Origin: Candidatus Gastranaerophilales bacterium
GTDB taxonomy: Bacteria; Cyanobacteriota; Vampirovibrionia; Gastranaerophilales; Gastranaerophilaceae
Length of the DNA: 64,000 nucleotides
Assembly: GCA_900769355.1 (NCBI GenBank)
Contig: CAAGGG010000057.1
Span: 17,739 to 81,738, forward strand
Reading direction: 5' to 3'
Shown: in pieces, positions 43,614-52,169 of the stretch
How positions within the stretch are numbered: the first letter of the stretch is position 1
Layout of the letters: every line of letters starts with the position of its first letter
Notes under the pieces: generated by a model
Told to the model about the DNA's origin: nothing
Database searches by the model: none
Seen by the model: the letters and a program-made list of their open reading frames with translations, nothing else
Position numbers and translations under genes: made by a program

Positions 43614-44985
43614 TAAACTAATCTCAGACTTAAAAAAATCTCTCTCTTCTTGCAATGTTTTGGAAACATTGGAAGAGCGTTACGCCTATGCGCAAGATGC
43701 CACAAATATTAAAGAGATTAAAAATCTGCCAGATGTGGTGGTTTTTGTTGAAAATATTGAGCAAGTGCAAAATGTTGTTAAACTTGCTAATAAGTATAAA
43801 ACTCCGATAATTTGTAGAGGGGCAGGAACAAATGTTGTCGGTGCATGTTCGACCGAACATGGTGGAATTATTCTTAATTTTTCTAAAATGAATAAGATTT
43901 TAGAAATTAACCGTGAAAATATGACCGCAAGAGTCCAGTCAGGTGTAGTTTTGGGGGATTTACAAAAGGCTGTTGAAAGTTTTGGACTTTTTTATCCGCC
44001 AGATCCGTCTAATCTTGCAGTTTCCACAATTGGCGGAAGCATTGCTCAATCATCAGGTGGTGCAAAGTCTTTCAAATACGGTACTACAAAAGATTACGTG
44101 ATTGATATGAAAGTTGTAATGGCGAACGGTGAAATTCTTCAAACCGGTTCAAATACTATTAAAAACGCTACAGGTTACAATTTGAACACGCTTTTTGTAG
44201 GCTCTGAAGGAACTTTGGGAATTGTTATTGAGGCAACTATAAAACTAATTCCAAAACCTGAGAGCAAAAAGGTTTTAATGGCATATTTTGATTCCGTAAA
44301 AACGGCAGTTTCTGCGGTAAACAAGATTATTGAACACAGAATTTTTCCTGCAACGATTGATTTTATGGACAAAAACGCAATTCAAACAGTTGAAAAGTTT
44401 TATCCGGCAAATCTTTTGACAGATAAAGAAGCTGCTTTAATTATTGAAATAGACGGCTTTGAATGCTCAATGGATTATCAGGAAAAAATTATTGTTGATA
44501 TTTTGAATTCCAGTGACGCATCAGCAATACAGGCTTCCCACAACGAAGAGGAATACAACAGAATTTGGACGGCAAGACGTTCTTCAATGGGAGCTTGCGC
44601 CAAAATGAAGCCGAATGTCACGACAGATGATGTTATTGTGCCACGTGAAAACCTTGAAAAATTGGTGCTCGGAATACGTGAAATTTGCGAAAAATACAAT
44701 TTGGCAGTTTGTATGGTCGGACATGTTGGTGATGGTAGCGTTCACCCGCAAATTCCGATTGACTATTCAGACGAGGCGGAATACAAGCGTTATAAACTTG
44801 CAAAAGCTGAAATCTATGACTTAACCGCAAAATTAGATGGAATTCTGTCGGGCGAACACGGGGTTGGGTCATTGAAACGGGAACATATCAATAAAGTTGT
44901 GAATTCCGTCGCGTTAGACTACATGCGCCAAATCAAGAAAACCTTTGACCCGAACAATATCTTAAATCCATATAAGATTTTTTAA
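43597..44985 (+). CDS. FAD-linked oxidase (GlcD/D-lactate dehydrogenase family)
   Basis: 462 residues. N-terminal FAD-binding PCMH domain (RGAGTNVVGACSTEHGGII, YPPDPSNLAVSTIGGSIAQS, GGAKSFKYGTTKDYVIDMKV, NATGYNLNTLFVGSEGTLGI) and C-terminal oxidase domain (MVGHVGDGSVHPQIPIDY, GILSGEHGVGSLKREHI). Oxidises a 2-hydroxyacid such as glycolate or D-lactate; with the D-2-hydroxyacid dehydrogenase at 6 kb it may complete a lactate cycle. Start at 43597 or 43603, inside the coiled-coil gene. Confidence 0.9.
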   Translation: MLMKTNKLISDLKKSLSSCNVLETLEERYAYAQDATNIKEIKNLPDVVVFVENIEQVQNVVKLANKYKTPIICRGAGTNVVGACSTEHGGIILNFSKMNKILEINRENMTARVQSGVVLGDLQKAVESFGLFYPPDPSNLAVSTIGGSIAQSSGGAKSFKYGTTKDYVIDMKVVMANGEILQTGSNTIKNATGYNLNTLFVGSEGTLGIVIEATIKLIPKPESKKVLMAYFDSVKTAVSAVNKIIEHRIFPATIDFMDKNAIQTVEKFYPANLLTDKEAALIIEIDGFECSMDYQEKIIVDILNSSDASAIQASHNEEEYNRIWTARRSSMGACAKMKPNVTTDDVIVPRENLEKLVLGIREICEKYNLAVCMVGHVGDGSVHPQIPIDYSDEAEYKRYKLAKAEIYDLTAKLDGILSGEHGVGSLKREHINKVVNSVALDYMRQIKKTFDPNNILNPYKIF

Positions 44986-45060
44986 GGGGTGTCCAAGTTC
45001 AAATACATATTAGACTAAAACCTATTTTTTTTAGGAAACTAAATAAAGAAAGGAGTCTAT

Positions 45061-45135
45061 TATGACAGTATATAATGAATGGATATTAAATTTATCTTAC
45101 CTTCCTCAGAACTAAACGGAAGAAGCCTGTTACAG
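45061..45135 (+). pseudogene. Truncated copy of small island protein A
   Basis: ATGACAGTATATAATGAATG and its 70-nt 5' flank match the gene at 29120, but the frame stops after MTVYNEWILNLSYLPQN and the copy is cut off where the R-c scar begins. Confidence 0.75.
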
Positions 45136-45137
45136 AT

Positions 45138-45297
45138 TAAAAAAGAGCCTTTCGGCTCTGATTTTAATTGTTCTAGTTGTTTTAAATAGTGGAACTTCAC
45201 ATACGGCTTAACACGCCAAACTCTCAAAATTGCTTAACTGGTTAGATTTCAGGCATGTTAAAATTACGCATTTTTCAATACCCACAATCAAAAATTT
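45138..45297. repeat. Scar repeat R-c (inverted)
   Basis: Inverted copy of R: AAAGAGCCTTTCGGCTCT, ATTGTTCTAGTTGTTTTAAA, TAGTGGAACTTCACATACGG, CTTAACACGCCAAACTC, TTCAGGCATGTTAAAATTAC. It begins directly at the stop codon of the metalloprotease-like gene (which reads leftward into it), so gene-then-R order is kept. Confidence 0.8.
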
Positions 45298-45299
45298 GT

Positions 45300-47177
45300 C
45301 TAAGATAAAAGTGCAAAACCTTCTTTCGTTCCATATTTTTTAACATAGCCAATTAAATCATCATAAGCATTTAAAAGCTTTTCTTTGGCATCAATTAAAT
45401 CTGAAAATAATTTATCCGTCTTTTCAAACTCAGGTTTTAAGTCTTTTTCTAAAATTTCTCTTTGAATTCTTTTAGTTTCTTCTGCTACTTTAGACCAGAA
45501 TTCGTCTCGACTACCATAACCCTGTGAAATTAATTTTTTTTGTTTTTTGACAAGTTCTTTAAATTCGGCAGTTGGTCGTCCTTCAAACAAAGCTTTCTGA
45601 ATTTCTGCTATTTCAGGATTCATTCTTTGTATTGCTCTAACAGTTAATTCTTGAGATTCCGGAATTGCTTGTAATCCAAGTTTTGTTTGAATCCCTTGCA
45701 TTACTTTTAATTCTAAATGTTCAAAATCTCTATGTTTATTTTTTATTATTTCATTTATTTTATCCTCAATTCCATTACGAGCTTTGCCAGCAGGAAGTTC
45801 TTCTAATTGTTTAAAAAGAGCTGGAAGTTCATCATCTATCGTATATAGAGTTTGTTCATATAGTTCATTAAACTTTTGCCCTTTATTTGCTCCATATTTA
45901 TTTAGGGCCTTATTAATTTGCTTGAACATATGAGAATAATCTTGAGGATAATTCCCTGGGCCTCGCCCGTATTGTTTACTAAAAGACGTTTTTCTATAAA
46001 TTTTTGAATTTTTTAGTTCTCCTTCAAATACTAATTCCGTATGTCTTGCATTTTTTTCAAGACCTGAATTTATATATTCAAAATTTGCTTTTACTCTACT
46101 ATATGAACCAGTAATATTAGCCTGTTCACTTTTTGCTCTGTTTTTCAATTCTTTTTCTATTGCACTAAATTCGGAGCTAGAATGTTTATTTGCGTCTACA
46201 TATTTAGACATTTTATCATACCAAGCTTTGTCAAAATTTTCTCCGATTATCTTTCTAAAATTATCTGCTCCTTTATATTTATAGAAAAGTATAAAATCTT
46301 CCATATGAGTTAATTCATGTCCAATGATATCTGCCAAATCTTGATGATTTTTTAACTGGTTTAGATTTAGAGAAAGTCCACCAGTGCTTTGGCAAAATGA
46401 ACCAAGTTCTTGAGCTCGTTTTTCTAAAAATGTTAATTTTACATCTTTTGGATTATACCCCATTTTAGACAAAATTGTTTCAACCGCCTCAGTCGCAGAC
46501 TGCTGTGTAACTTTCCCTGTTTTCTTTGCAATTTGTGCAAGTTCAGGTATACATTCATCAATAGAGTGAATAATATTTCCTTTATTTTGCATTAATTTTT
46601 TGAGATATTGAGACTGTTCTGATATTTGAACAGCAGAAACATTTTTAAATGATGGAACTCCTTCAATAATTTCATCAGACAATCCCATTAACTTTGCAAG
46701 TTTTCGATTTACAAATGTATCACCTTTTAGAGCTGATTTTCCTTTTAAGTTTGTATTTAGTATTGAATTAAAACTTATTGCTTTTTCTGTACCATTACCA
46801 AGACTTACTCTTAATTGTTGTATTGGTTCTCCTCTGGTTAAGTCTAAGCCATACGATGTTGTTCCTACAACTTTGTTGCCATCACAAATTTGAAAACCTA
46901 AAATACCTTCACCTTTTTGTATTGAACGACCTCTAACGGTTACGTTAGGACGTTTTAGTTTTAAACCATCTACTAGGTTTCTAACAAAAGAAGGCAATTC
47001 TTCATAGTTGCTACCTTCAAAACAAATTCTTGGTAAATCTTTTCCACGTTTTGGAGTGTAACCACTTGTCATTTTTTTGAAAAAATCAAACATAGCTTTA
47101 TCACCTTGTGCTAATGTTGTTTCTTCTGCTTTTGCCATAAAAGATACTATTTTCCCAATACTTTTAATTGTAACCAT
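45300..47177 (-). CDS. Predicted zinc metalloprotease-like cargo protein
   Basis: 625 residues, no recognised family as a whole. A zincin signature HELTH (His287, Glu288, His291) stands in DLADIIGHELTHMEDFILF. The N-terminal third is alpha/beta, the C-terminal third is long charged helices. No signal peptide. The gene stands alone between R-c and a promoter region shared with the gene at 62.8 kb. Ribosome binding site AAGGGGA before the ATG at 47177. An extracellular or phage-related protease role is inference. Confidence 0.6.
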   Translation of the reverse strand: MVTIKSIGKIVSFMAKAEETTLAQGDKAMFDFFKKMTSGYTPKRGKDLPRICFEGSNYEELPSFVRNLVDGLKLKRPNVTVRGRSIQKGEGILGFQICDGNKVVGTTSYGLDLTRGEPIQQLRVSLGNGTEKAISFNSILNTNLKGKSALKGDTFVNRKLAKLMGLSDEIIEGVPSFKNVSAVQISEQSQYLKKLMQNKGNIIHSIDECIPELAQIAKKTGKVTQQSATEAVETILSKMGYNPKDVKLTFLEKRAQELGSFCQSTGGLSLNLNQLKNHQDLADIIGHELTHMEDFILFYKYKGADNFRKIIGENFDKAWYDKMSKYVDANKHSSSEFSAIEKELKNRAKSEQANITGSYSRVKANFEYINSGLEKNARHTELVFEGELKNSKIYRKTSFSKQYGRGPGNYPQDYSHMFKQINKALNKYGANKGQKFNELYEQTLYTIDDELPALFKQLEELPAGKARNGIEDKINEIIKNKHRDFEHLELKVMQGIQTKLGLQAIPESQELTVRAIQRMNPEIAEIQKALFEGRPTAEFKELVKKQKKLISQGYGSRDEFWSKVAEETKRIQREILEKDLKPEFEKTDKLFSDLIDAKEKLLNAYDDLIGYVKKYGTKEGFALLS

Positions 47178-47250
47178 AAAATTCCCCTTAAATTTCCTGT
47201 GTATACATATATAAAGTATTTACTGTTTTACTATTTGACACAGTACCCCG

Positions 47251-47310
47251 CATAGCATAGCATAGCATAGCATAGAGGCATTATATCTAGGTTTGAGGCT
47301 ATTTTAAAAC
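47251..47310 (-). promoter_or_regulatory. Promoter cassette with (CTATG)5 repeat at the transcription start
   Basis: On the minus strand TATAAT lies at 47285-47280, followed by five copies of CTATG (47275-47251) about where transcription should begin. About 100 bp of this cassette is shared with the gene at 62.79 kb (see that entry). The copy number differs (five versus four plus one degenerate). Confidence 0.65.
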
Positions 47311-47352
47311 TATATTTACATTTTGTAACATTTTGTTAGATTTAATAATTAA

Positions 47353-47481
47353 ACAGAGAACCTTGTAAAACTAGCTAAAAAAGAGATTGTGGACGTTGGG
47401 TTCGTTGAATTCAAGTCTGCCATAATTTATTCAAAGGATAAATATATAGAAAGCATTAAAAAAGAGCCTTTCGGCTCTTGA
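47353..47481 (+). pseudogene. C-terminal remnant of a serine recombinase, copy 2
   Basis: The plus strand reads TENLVKLAKKEIVDVGFVEF, then KSAIIYSKDKYIESIKKEPF and GS with TGA at 47479-47481. It aligns with the C-terminus of the recombinase at 52 kb (KLVRVAKQGIAELGYDEF ... GIKKEPTGS). Upstream is unrelated, so the rest of the gene has been deleted. Confidence 0.65.
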
Positions 47482-47508
47482 TTTTAATTGTTCTAGTTGT
47501 TTTAAATA

Positions 47509-47525
47509 GTGGAGGTTAGGAGATT
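47509..47525. repeat. Left attachment repeat of the serine-recombinase element
   Basis: GTGGAGGTTAGGAGATT, identical over 17 nt to 52142-52158 at the 3' end of tRNA-Ala. The two copies bound a 4.6-kb segment carrying the recombinase gene. Confidence 0.8.
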
Positions 47526-47534
47526 GTCTTGCTC

Positions 47535-47611
47535 GGTGGCGTTTAACGGGTCTACGTGTTTTGCTAATGTACTAATCGTACAACCGCAAAAGCACTCCGC
47601 CCTCAGCCACC
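47535..47611. other. Long imperfect hairpin just inside the left attachment site
   Basis: Nested pairs: GGTGGC (47535-47540)/GCCACC (47606-47611), GGG (47548-47550)/CCC (47600-47602), GTGTTTTGC (47556-47564)/GCAAAAGCAC (47586-47595), GTAC (47569-47572)/GTAC (47578-47581). About 77 nt. No protein frame. Could be a structured RNA or a recombinase binding region. Confidence 0.7.
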
Positions 47612-47653
47612 TCACGCTCGAACTCCAATTTTGAGCTTCTCATCTCTCTACAC

Positions 47654-47696
47654 AAAAAAAATAGAGGTAAAGAAAAATCTTACCTCTATTTTTTGG
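47654..47696. terminator. Bidirectional terminator at the left end of the element
   Basis: AAAAAATAGAGGTAA and TTACCTCTATTTTTT form a 13-15-bp stem flanked by A and T runs, usable from both strands; it insulates the element from the flanking gene. Confidence 0.85.
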
Positions 47697-47790
47697 ACCT
47701 TGACATACGGTTTAACACTCCAAATTCGCCAAATTGCTGCCTAGTCTATGGTTTGGACAGGTTCTAAACCTACATTTTTTCTGACACGAC
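47697..47790. repeat. Element-side half of scar repeat R-d
   Basis: GACATACGGTTTAACACTCC, AATTCGCCAAATTGC and TATGGTTTGGACAGG continue the R sequence that was interrupted after TAAATAGTGGA at about 47511. The 180-nt interruption is the hairpin and terminator described above. Confidence 0.65.
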
Positions 47791-47897
47791 ATTCTGAACT
47801 CCTGTAGGCAAAAAACTGCAGACCTATTCTGAAATTCCACAAGAGAACCAATCTCCTGAAAATTTGTTTGTTACACAAATTACAAAGGAGATTTTTT

Positions 47898-48428
47898 ATG
47901 ACACATTTCCCAGACTTAGACGAACAAACAAGATTAGTTATGCTTAGTGAGTTAGATTTTGACCTCAGAACAGGTTTGTTTTATGAGCCAAAATCTCTAA
48001 CAGCTACAGGCATGTTTACCTACAAAAGATTGCTGAAAGAATGTTTTTCTACTGGAACACCTGAAACTTTGCAACAAAAACTCTTACCCTCTTATTTTAG
48101 AGAAAAAGACAGTATTGGGAGGAAAATTCCGTCTAACATTCGCGAAACTCTTGCATTTGGGGACTTCAATCGTTACTATGTTCGAGCCTTATTAGTGCGT
48201 GCGTTGAGTGAAAAACGAAAACTTTGTGTGTATCGTGCAAAACAAGTTATGCATGAAAGGCAACAATCTAAATTGCTTGCTACAAGAGTTTTCTTTGACA
48301 ATAGAGAAATTGTCAGGTTGTTAGAGATATGCAGAGATTACCGAAAACTGTTCAGTCCAAAAGTTCAACTTGAACTTCTAAAACCAAATTCTGGTCTTAG
48401 TCTAAAATTTGCAGGGAACCCTATGTGA
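47898..48428 (+). CDS. Unknown element-encoded protein (176 aa)
   Basis: Not recognised. Starts MTHFPDLDEQTRLVMLSEL with AAAGGAG 8 nt upstream; the open frame reaches back to 47868 without a better start. The sequence is helical and basic towards the C-terminus (YVRALLVRALSEKRKLCVYR, KQVMHERQQSKLLATRV), which could suit nucleic-acid binding. It reads away from the left end, opposite to the MerR-type gene. Candidate for a recombination directionality factor or regulator, but this is inference. Confidence 0.55.
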   Translation: MTHFPDLDEQTRLVMLSELDFDLRTGLFYEPKSLTATGMFTYKRLLKECFSTGTPETLQQKLLPSYFREKDSIGRKIPSNIRETLAFGDFNRYYVRALLVRALSEKRKLCVYRAKQVMHERQQSKLLATRVFFDNREIVRLLEICRDYRKLFSPKVQLELLKPNSGLSLKFAGNPM

Positions 48429-48790
48429 AAATTCTAGGTTTGTGCAAAATTTTGGTATTATTTTTATCTTACAGATTGATTTTATCTCCGCAAATCGCCT
48501 GCAATCTCCCTATTTTTTGTCTGAAAATTTTTGACTGTATCTATTCCAAAAAATCTACATTTATCTCACGACTTTCGTCCAAAATGCTAACTTGTTTAGC
48601 ATTTTGGCGCATTTTGCTTCCCTGAAAACTTTTCTATCTGTTTTCTGTTATTTTTTGTGAAAAACACTACATCTCTACAACAGTCCAACAACAACAAAAC
48701 AACAGGTGCATTTTGGCTGAAAACTTTATTTTGCTTGATTGTTGTCTTTCGACTTCACCGACAACAATTTTTCTCTCTAACAAAAGAGTA
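48429..48790. other. Noncoding stretch inside the element
   Basis: No gene, no strong hairpin. AT-rich pyrimidine-biased sequence; a 66-residue frame overlaps it but has no ribosome binding site or sensible composition. Confidence 0.5.
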
Positions 48791-49150
48791 TTAGAAGTTC
48801 TTCACAACAGGTTTGAAGTTTGGATTTTGGGACATATCGTAGAGTATTCCACCTATCTCGTTTTTGGGAAGAACCATAGACGGATTGAGGGATAGAATTT
48901 GCAAAAGAGTTTTGATTGAGGAAATGCTCATTTTGTGGTCTTTGACAAGACTTCTAAGACACAACAGCCATTCTAAGTCGTTCTCTGTGTAGAGCCTTTT
49001 CTGAATTTGACCTGTCTTTACTCTATGAGTATGGATTAGTTTTTCTGAATCGTATGTTCTTAATCTATCTGGAGTTATTCCTAACATTTCTGCTACAATA
49101 GCAGTCGTTAGCATTGGAGTATCTTTCCCCAACTTTTTTCTTCTTACCAT
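48791..49150 (-). CDS. MerR-type helix-turn-helix protein
   Basis: 119 residues: LTTAIVAEMLGITPDRLRTYDSE fits the MerR winged helix, followed by HTHRVKTGQIQKRLYTENDL (wing and linker) and a short dimerisation helix; no effector domain. Element-borne MerR-like proteins of this size often act as excisionase-like directionality factors or regulators for a nearby recombinase. AGGAATAAAT precedes the start and TATACT lies 30 nt upstream. A 28-nt piece of a related gene survives at 31.7 kb. Confidence 0.7.
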   Translation of the reverse strand: MVRRKKLGKDTPMLTTAIVAEMLGITPDRLRTYDSEKLIHTHRVKTGQIQKRLYTENDLEWLLCLRSLVKDHKMSISSIKTLLQILSLNPSMVLPKNEIGGILYDMSQNPNFKPVVKNF

Positions 49151-49315
49151 ATTTATTCCTCGTATCTTTTCTATGATAGTATATTTGCGTGATTATGCCT
49201 ATTTGGGTATTAGTATTCTATGAAAGACTAAATAATTTCATACGAAAACACTATTTACAGATTTATGGTTAGCAGGTATTATTATTTTGGTTTTGTTATT
49301 TGAAAGGTTATTTAA

Positions 49316-50191
49316 ATGGCTGGTGAAGAAAATCAAAATTCAGATGTTGATGGTTGTGCATCTTGTGTTGGTTGTATTATTTTTTTAACTGTAATATTGC
49401 CAATAATAGTTGCTATATTATGGATAATCGGTGCAGGAATAACTTGTTTAATCAATCCTAATGCTGAAATATGTCAACCTGTAGAAGAAGTTAAACAAGA
49501 AAAAGTCCAAGAAGTTGTACCTACAAATGAAACTCACAATGGTATTGCTTTTGAAGTTATTTCTAAAAGGTTAGTTAACGAAGCTTACCTTAGAGGTTTT
49601 GGGATTCCGTCTATGGGAAATTCCCCAGTTCTTGTTATTACGGTGAAAATCAAAAACAATGGCAAAGAGCCGTACAAGCCTCATATTAAGGCTAGATTGC
49701 TTGATGAAAATGGGGCAATTTATGCAGGAAATGTTTACACAAATGTTATGGAAATTCTAAATTCTTCACAAAATATATTGAATCCGGGAATGGAAAAAAC
49801 AGAAGTTCTGTATTTCAAAATTCCTAAAAAGAAAAATTTCACTATTCTGAAACGAAATCGTAGTCATAAGTTTGATGCTGAAAGACGAGTTTATGAGGAA
49901 ATCTCTCAAAAGAATATTACAGATGAAAAGTATATCAAAGGAAGATTTGCAAATATTCAGGAAAAATATGGAGATTTGGAGTCAAAAATCTATGTTGCCG
50001 AAAAACAAATTGAAACTGTGGAAGCCAAAGTTGCAGAATTGCGTAGAAATAGACTCTACAACATTTATGAAGACCTTGAAAAGCCAACGAAAAGAAAAAT
50101 TATTGAATTAGTTGCAAATATCTTCAAGTGCGATGAAAACGGTCTAAAAATGACGTTCAAATCTGCATTTCGCAAAATTCGCAAAAGATAG
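49316..50191 (+). CDS. Membrane-anchored element protein with a DUF4352-like domain
   Basis: 291 residues. A transmembrane helix near the N-terminus (VGCIIFLTVILPIIVAILWI), an immunoglobulin-like beta domain (GIAFEVISKRLVNEAYLRGF, SPVLVITVKIKNNGKEPYKP, KARLLDENGAIYAGNVY) similar in outline to DUF4352, and a coiled-coil then basic C-terminus (QEKYGDLESKIYVAEKQIET, ENGLKMTFKSAFRKIRKR). Cargo of the element; function unknown. Possible surface exclusion or signalling role is speculation. Confidence 0.5.
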   Translation: MAGEENQNSDVDGCASCVGCIIFLTVILPIIVAILWIIGAGITCLINPNAEICQPVEEVKQEKVQEVVPTNETHNGIAFEVISKRLVNEAYLRGFGIPSMGNSPVLVITVKIKNNGKEPYKPHIKARLLDENGAIYAGNVYTNVMEILNSSQNILNPGMEKTEVLYFKIPKKKNFTILKRNRSHKFDAERRVYEEISQKNITDEKYIKGRFANIQEKYGDLESKIYVAEKQIETVEAKVAELRRNRLYNIYEDLEKPTKRKIIELVANIFKCDENGLKMTFKSAFRKIRKR

Positions 50192-50561
50192 AGAATTTTG
50201 CTATTACTCTAAAATTTAGATTTTTATCTGAATTTCTTGCCGCACAAACAACTTGTGTGGTTTTTCTTTATCTGAGTATGGAAAACTACACCCACAACAA
50301 CACTCTAGCCACACCCAAGCGACATTCTTCTATTTGCAAAAGACTTTTATTTGCTATGGTTTCAGCCATAGGACTTCACCAACTACACTTTTTTGGCACA
50401 AACAAAAATTTTTCTTTTTCTTTATGAATTTTGCAGTATTTTTTATTCTACGCTCCTGACATTCCAATGATTTTAGCCTAAATTCGGAACACTTTACTTT
50501 TTGGCAAAATGACAAAAAATGAAAACAAAGGAAGTTCAGAAAAATTCAAGGAGTTCAGATT
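50192..50561. other. Noncoding stretch before the recombinase gene, with terminator hairpin
   Basis: A hairpin CCGCACAA...TTGTGTGG with a T-run (50240-50265) terminates the preceding gene. The remainder is AT-rich and without a gene; the recombinase ribosome binding site (CAAGGAG) is at its end. Confidence 0.6.
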
Positions 50562-52169
50562 ATGGATTACAAAAAAGTCGTTATTTATGCAAGAGTTTCA
50601 AGTAGAGAACAGGAAAAAGAGGGATTTTCTATTCCTGCACAGTTGAAGTTATTACGGGAATATGCTCAAAAAAATGGTTTCGAAATAGTTCAAGAGTATT
50701 CAGACGCTGAAACTGCCAAGAAAGCAGGCAGGACAAACTACAATGCCATGCTTGATTACCTGAAAGCTAATCCTGACACAAGAACAATTCTTGTGGAAAA
50801 AACAGACAGATTATATCGTAACTTCAAAGATTATGTTACTCTTGAAGATTACGACCTAGAAGTACATTTGGTAAAAGAGGGTAGCATAATTAGCAAAAAT
50901 TCCAAATCCCATGACAAATTTATCCATGGGATTAAGGTTCTAATGGCAAAAAATTACATTGACAACCTTTCTGAAGAAATCTCAAAAGGATTGCATGAGG
51001 GACTGGAACAAGGGTACTGGCCATTCCAACCTCCATACGGTTACAAAAGAGGTGCGAAAAAATCTCTCTACATTGACCCATTACGAGTAGGTTTTGTTCG
51101 TAGGGCATTTGAACTTTTTGCAACTGGTCGCTACTCTCTCCGCAAACTCTCTGAAAAGTTATTTGAGGACGGCTACTATTACCAATCTGAACGTCCGAAG
51201 ATTACACAGTGCGTTTTAGAAAGTATGCTCAAAAATGTTATTTACACAGGACAAATGCGTTGCAACGGAATTATCTATCAAGGCAAACATCCAGCAATAG
51301 TAGGATTTAACCTCTTTAACAAAACACAACAAGCGTTCAAAAAAGTTAGCAAATCCAAAGTCCGCAAAAACTTTCATTTTCTTTATCCGGGATTAGCAAA
51401 ATGTGAAATTTGCGGATATGCTATGTGTGGTGAAGTTCAGAAAAACAATGTCTATTACCGTTGTTCTCACCATGACCGAACTTGCACAAATACCTCTTAC
51501 ATATCTGAAAAGCAAATGACATCAGCACTCCGCAGACATCTCTCAAGAATTGCCCTAAATGACAAACTATATGAACTTGTCAAAACTTCTCTTACAGAGA
51601 GTTTAAGAGATGAACAGCATTACCACAAAACAGAACTCGAAAGACTAAACAAAGAGATTGAGAAATGTACGGATATTCTAAAAAAGATGTATCTTGACCA
51701 GTTGAACAAAGTAATTGACATGGATTTATGGATTACAATCAAAAATGAGTATGAAATCAAGTTGAACAGACTAAATGCAGAATTACAAAGACATCAAAAT
51801 GCAAATATTGATTATTTGGAAACAGGCATGAAAATTTTAGATGTCTGTCACAAAGCAAGTTTGCCTTACTCTGAACTGAAACCAGAAATGATTGCACAAT
51901 TAGTATGGCAAAGTTATTCATCTGTTACAGTTAAAGCGAAAAGTGTCAAAGTGAAATTTGCAGAACCATTTGCAACACTTGAAAAACTGGTTAGAGTTGC
52001 AAAACAAGGAATAGCAGAATTAGGATATGATGAATTCGCCAAAACACTTGAAAATAGTAAGACAGCATGTCTTAAGGGCATTAAAAAAGAGCCTACAGGC
52101 TCTTTTGAATGTGTTTCACCAAGTTCGACTTGTATGAAATGGTGGAGGTTAGGAGATTCGAACTCCTGA
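50562..52169 (+). CDS. Large serine recombinase (resolvase/integrase)
   Basis: 535 residues. The catalytic domain starts VVIYARVSSREQEKEGFSIP with the nucleophilic Ser, continues through VEKTDRLYRNF, then the recombinase domain (GYWPFQPPYGYKRGAKKS, RAFELFATGRYSLRKLSEKL), a zinc ribbon (CEICGYAMCGEV ... YRCSHHDRTC) and a coiled-coil C-terminus. This is the plan of phage-type integrases such as Bxb1/phiC31. The 3' end (KWWRLGDSNS then TGA at 52167-52169) lies inside the tRNA-Ala gene on the other strand. It integrates or excises the 4.6-kb element. Confidence 0.92.
   Translation: MDYKKVVIYARVSSREQEKEGFSIPAQLKLLREYAQKNGFEIVQEYSDAETAKKAGRTNYNAMLDYLKANPDTRTILVEKTDRLYRNFKDYVTLEDYDLEVHLVKEGSIISKNSKSHDKFIHGIKVLMAKNYIDNLSEEISKGLHEGLEQGYWPFQPPYGYKRGAKKSLYIDPLRVGFVRRAFELFATGRYSLRKLSEKLFEDGYYYQSERPKITQCVLESMLKNVIYTGQMRCNGIIYQGKHPAIVGFNLFNKTQQAFKKVSKSKVRKNFHFLYPGLAKCEICGYAMCGEVQKNNVYYRCSHHDRTCTNTSYISEKQMTSALRRHLSRIALNDKLYELVKTSLTESLRDEQHYHKTELERLNKEIEKCTDILKKMYLDQLNKVIDMDLWITIKNEYEIKLNRLNAELQRHQNANIDYLETGMKILDVCHKASLPYSELKPEMIAQLVWQSYSSVTVKAKSVKVKFAEPFATLEKLVRVAKQGIAELGYDEFAKTLENSKTACLKGIKKEPTGSFECVSPSSTCMKWWRLGDSNS

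Noticed and set aside
47535..47611. tRNA- or tmRNA-like fold
   Set aside because: Stems are nested in one long hairpin without a cloverleaf, anticodon arm or CCA end.
48425..48625. 66-residue open frame after the 176-aa element gene
   Set aside because: No ribosome binding site, overlaps the previous stop by chance, composition not protein-like.
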